From JBCCFK01 sp965262315 (GTDB lineage: Bacteria > Actinomycetota > Acidimicrobiia > Acidimicrobiales > UBA8592): a stretch of DNA of 64,000 bases. The DNA lies in NCBI GenBank assembly GCA_965262315.1, contig CBDHFJ010000001.1, positions 1-64,000 on the forward strand, given 5' to 3'. Of the stretch, positions 63,285-64,000 are shown piece after piece (the stretch's first letter is position 1; every line of letters starts with the position of its first letter). The notes beneath the pieces are model-generated. The model ran no database searches. It was not told where the DNA came from and saw only the letters and a program-made list of their open reading frames with translations. The position numbers and the translations under genes are program-made.

Positions 63285-64000
63285 ATGACTGCGATCAAGC
63301 TCGACGGGGAGACGTTGGCTGCCGAGGTCCACGAGGATCTGCGCAACCGGATCGAGGCGCTGAAGGCCAGGGGCGTGACGCCGGGCCTGGGCACGATCCT
63401 CGTCGGCGACGACGGGCCGTCGCACAACTACGTGGCGATGAAGCACCGCGACTCCGAGGCGCTCGGCATGCATTCGCGTGAGGCCGTCCTCGGCGCCGAC
63501 GCCACCCAGGACGAGATCGAAGCGGTCGTCGACGACTTCAATGCCGACGACGCCGTCCACGCCTACATCATCCAGTACCCGTTCCCGAAGGGTCTCGACT
63601 ACGAGGCCGCCCTGATGAAGGTCCGGCCCGAGAAGGACGCCGACGGCCTCCATCCGGTCAACCTCGGTCGCCTGGTCCAGGGAATCGATGCGCCGCTCGC
63701 CTGCACCCCGGCCGGCATCCAGATGATGCTCGACCGCTACGACGTGCCGATCGCCGGCAGGCACGTGGTCATCGTCGGCCGCGGTCTCACCATCGGACGG
63801 CCCCTCGCGAACCTGCTGTCGTTGAAGATGCGAGCCGCCAACGCCGCCGTCACCGTGGTGCACACCGGCGTGCCGGACATCGCCCCCTACACCCGCCAGG
63901 CCGACATCCTCATCGCCGCCGCCGGCGCACCCCGGATGATCAAGGCCGACATGGTGAAGCCGGGCGCGGCGGTGGTCGCCGCCGGCGTCAGCTTCGAGGG
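63285..64000 (+). CDS. folD: Methylenetetrahydrofolate dehydrogenase / cyclohydrolase FolD (3' end outside window)
   Basis: Interconverts 5,10-methylene-, methenyl- and 10-formyl-THF, supplying formyl groups to PurN and PurH. Motifs: Lys in HNYVAMKHRDSEALG region, IIQYPFPKGL (a variant of the VQLPLP motif), KDADGLHPVNLGRL, CTPAGIQMML and the nucleotide loop VIVGRGLTIGRPLANLL. 238 codons before the window ends, of about 280. CATCAT ends 7 bases before the ATG. Confidence 0.95.
   Translation, partial: MTAIKLDGETLAAEVHEDLRNRIEALKARGVTPGLGTILVGDDGPSHNYVAMKHRDSEALGMHSREAVLGADATQDEIEAVVDDFNADDAVHAYIIQYPFPKGLDYEAALMKVRPEKDADGLHPVNLGRLVQGIDAPLACTPAGIQMMLDRYDVPIAGRHVVIVGRGLTIGRPLANLLSLKMRAANAAVTVVHTGVPDIAPYTRQADILIAAAGAPRMIKADMVKPGAAVVAAGVSFE

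Overview
The window is a GC-rich (roughly two-thirds G+C), gene-dense stretch of an actinobacterial chromosome. GTG starts, four-base ATGA/GTGA overlaps, an F420-type luciferase-like oxidoreductase, an Asp-rich CGGDDDD lipoprotein start, Tad pilus pseudopilins and an LAxTG cell-wall sorting signal all fit. I infer class Acidimicrobiia (Ilumatobacter-like), but no marker gene here proves it.

Layout. 0-5.4 kb: livGFHM ABC transporter plus its binding protein. 5.6-6.8 kb: an LAxTG surface protein, then hairpins and REP-like repeats. 7.3-16 kb: purA-purD-purB-purC facing purK-purE, a methyltransferase, a PhyH-type dioxygenase and a YqeY protein. 16-22 kb: one gene for a giant protein of about 1995 residues with FG-GAP, thrombospondin-3 and Ig-like repeats and a C-terminal polytopic membrane domain. 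22-27.4 kb: Rieske oxygenase, a protein with four tandem SnoaL/NTF2-like modules, a phosphotransferase and a ComB-like phosphatase. 27.4-37.6 kb: purS-purQ-purL and purF-purM flank a divergent MerR regulator / P450 + AhpD-like locus; the AhpD-like gene has an in-frame UGA exactly where the second redox cysteine belongs. 37.7-48.2 kb: SGNH hydrolase, ACT-malic enzyme, HAD, lipoprotein, DUF1295, LLM oxidoreductase, Nudix, channel-like protein, dienelactone hydrolase, aquaporin. 48.4-55.8 kb: PcrA/UvrD helicase with an intein, then a TadE/TadG pseudopilin operon. 56.5-58.6 kb: sucCD, a 113-bp tandem repeat and a strong terminator. 60-64 kb: purN-purH and folD.

Together the pur genes encode every step from PRPP to IMP and on to AMP (purF, D, N, SQL, M, K, E, C, B, H, A), with folD supplying one-carbon units; only the GMP branch is missing.

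Two features cut across the window. First, about twenty genes have an nAnnnT hexamer ending 5-8 nt before the start codon and no Shine-Dalgarno, a leaderless-transcription signature. Second, about ten single-base insertions break otherwise well-conserved frames between 50.7 and 58.3 kb (pcrA, a TadE-like gene, sucC, sucD), which looks like a run of sequencing or assembly error rather than gene decay.
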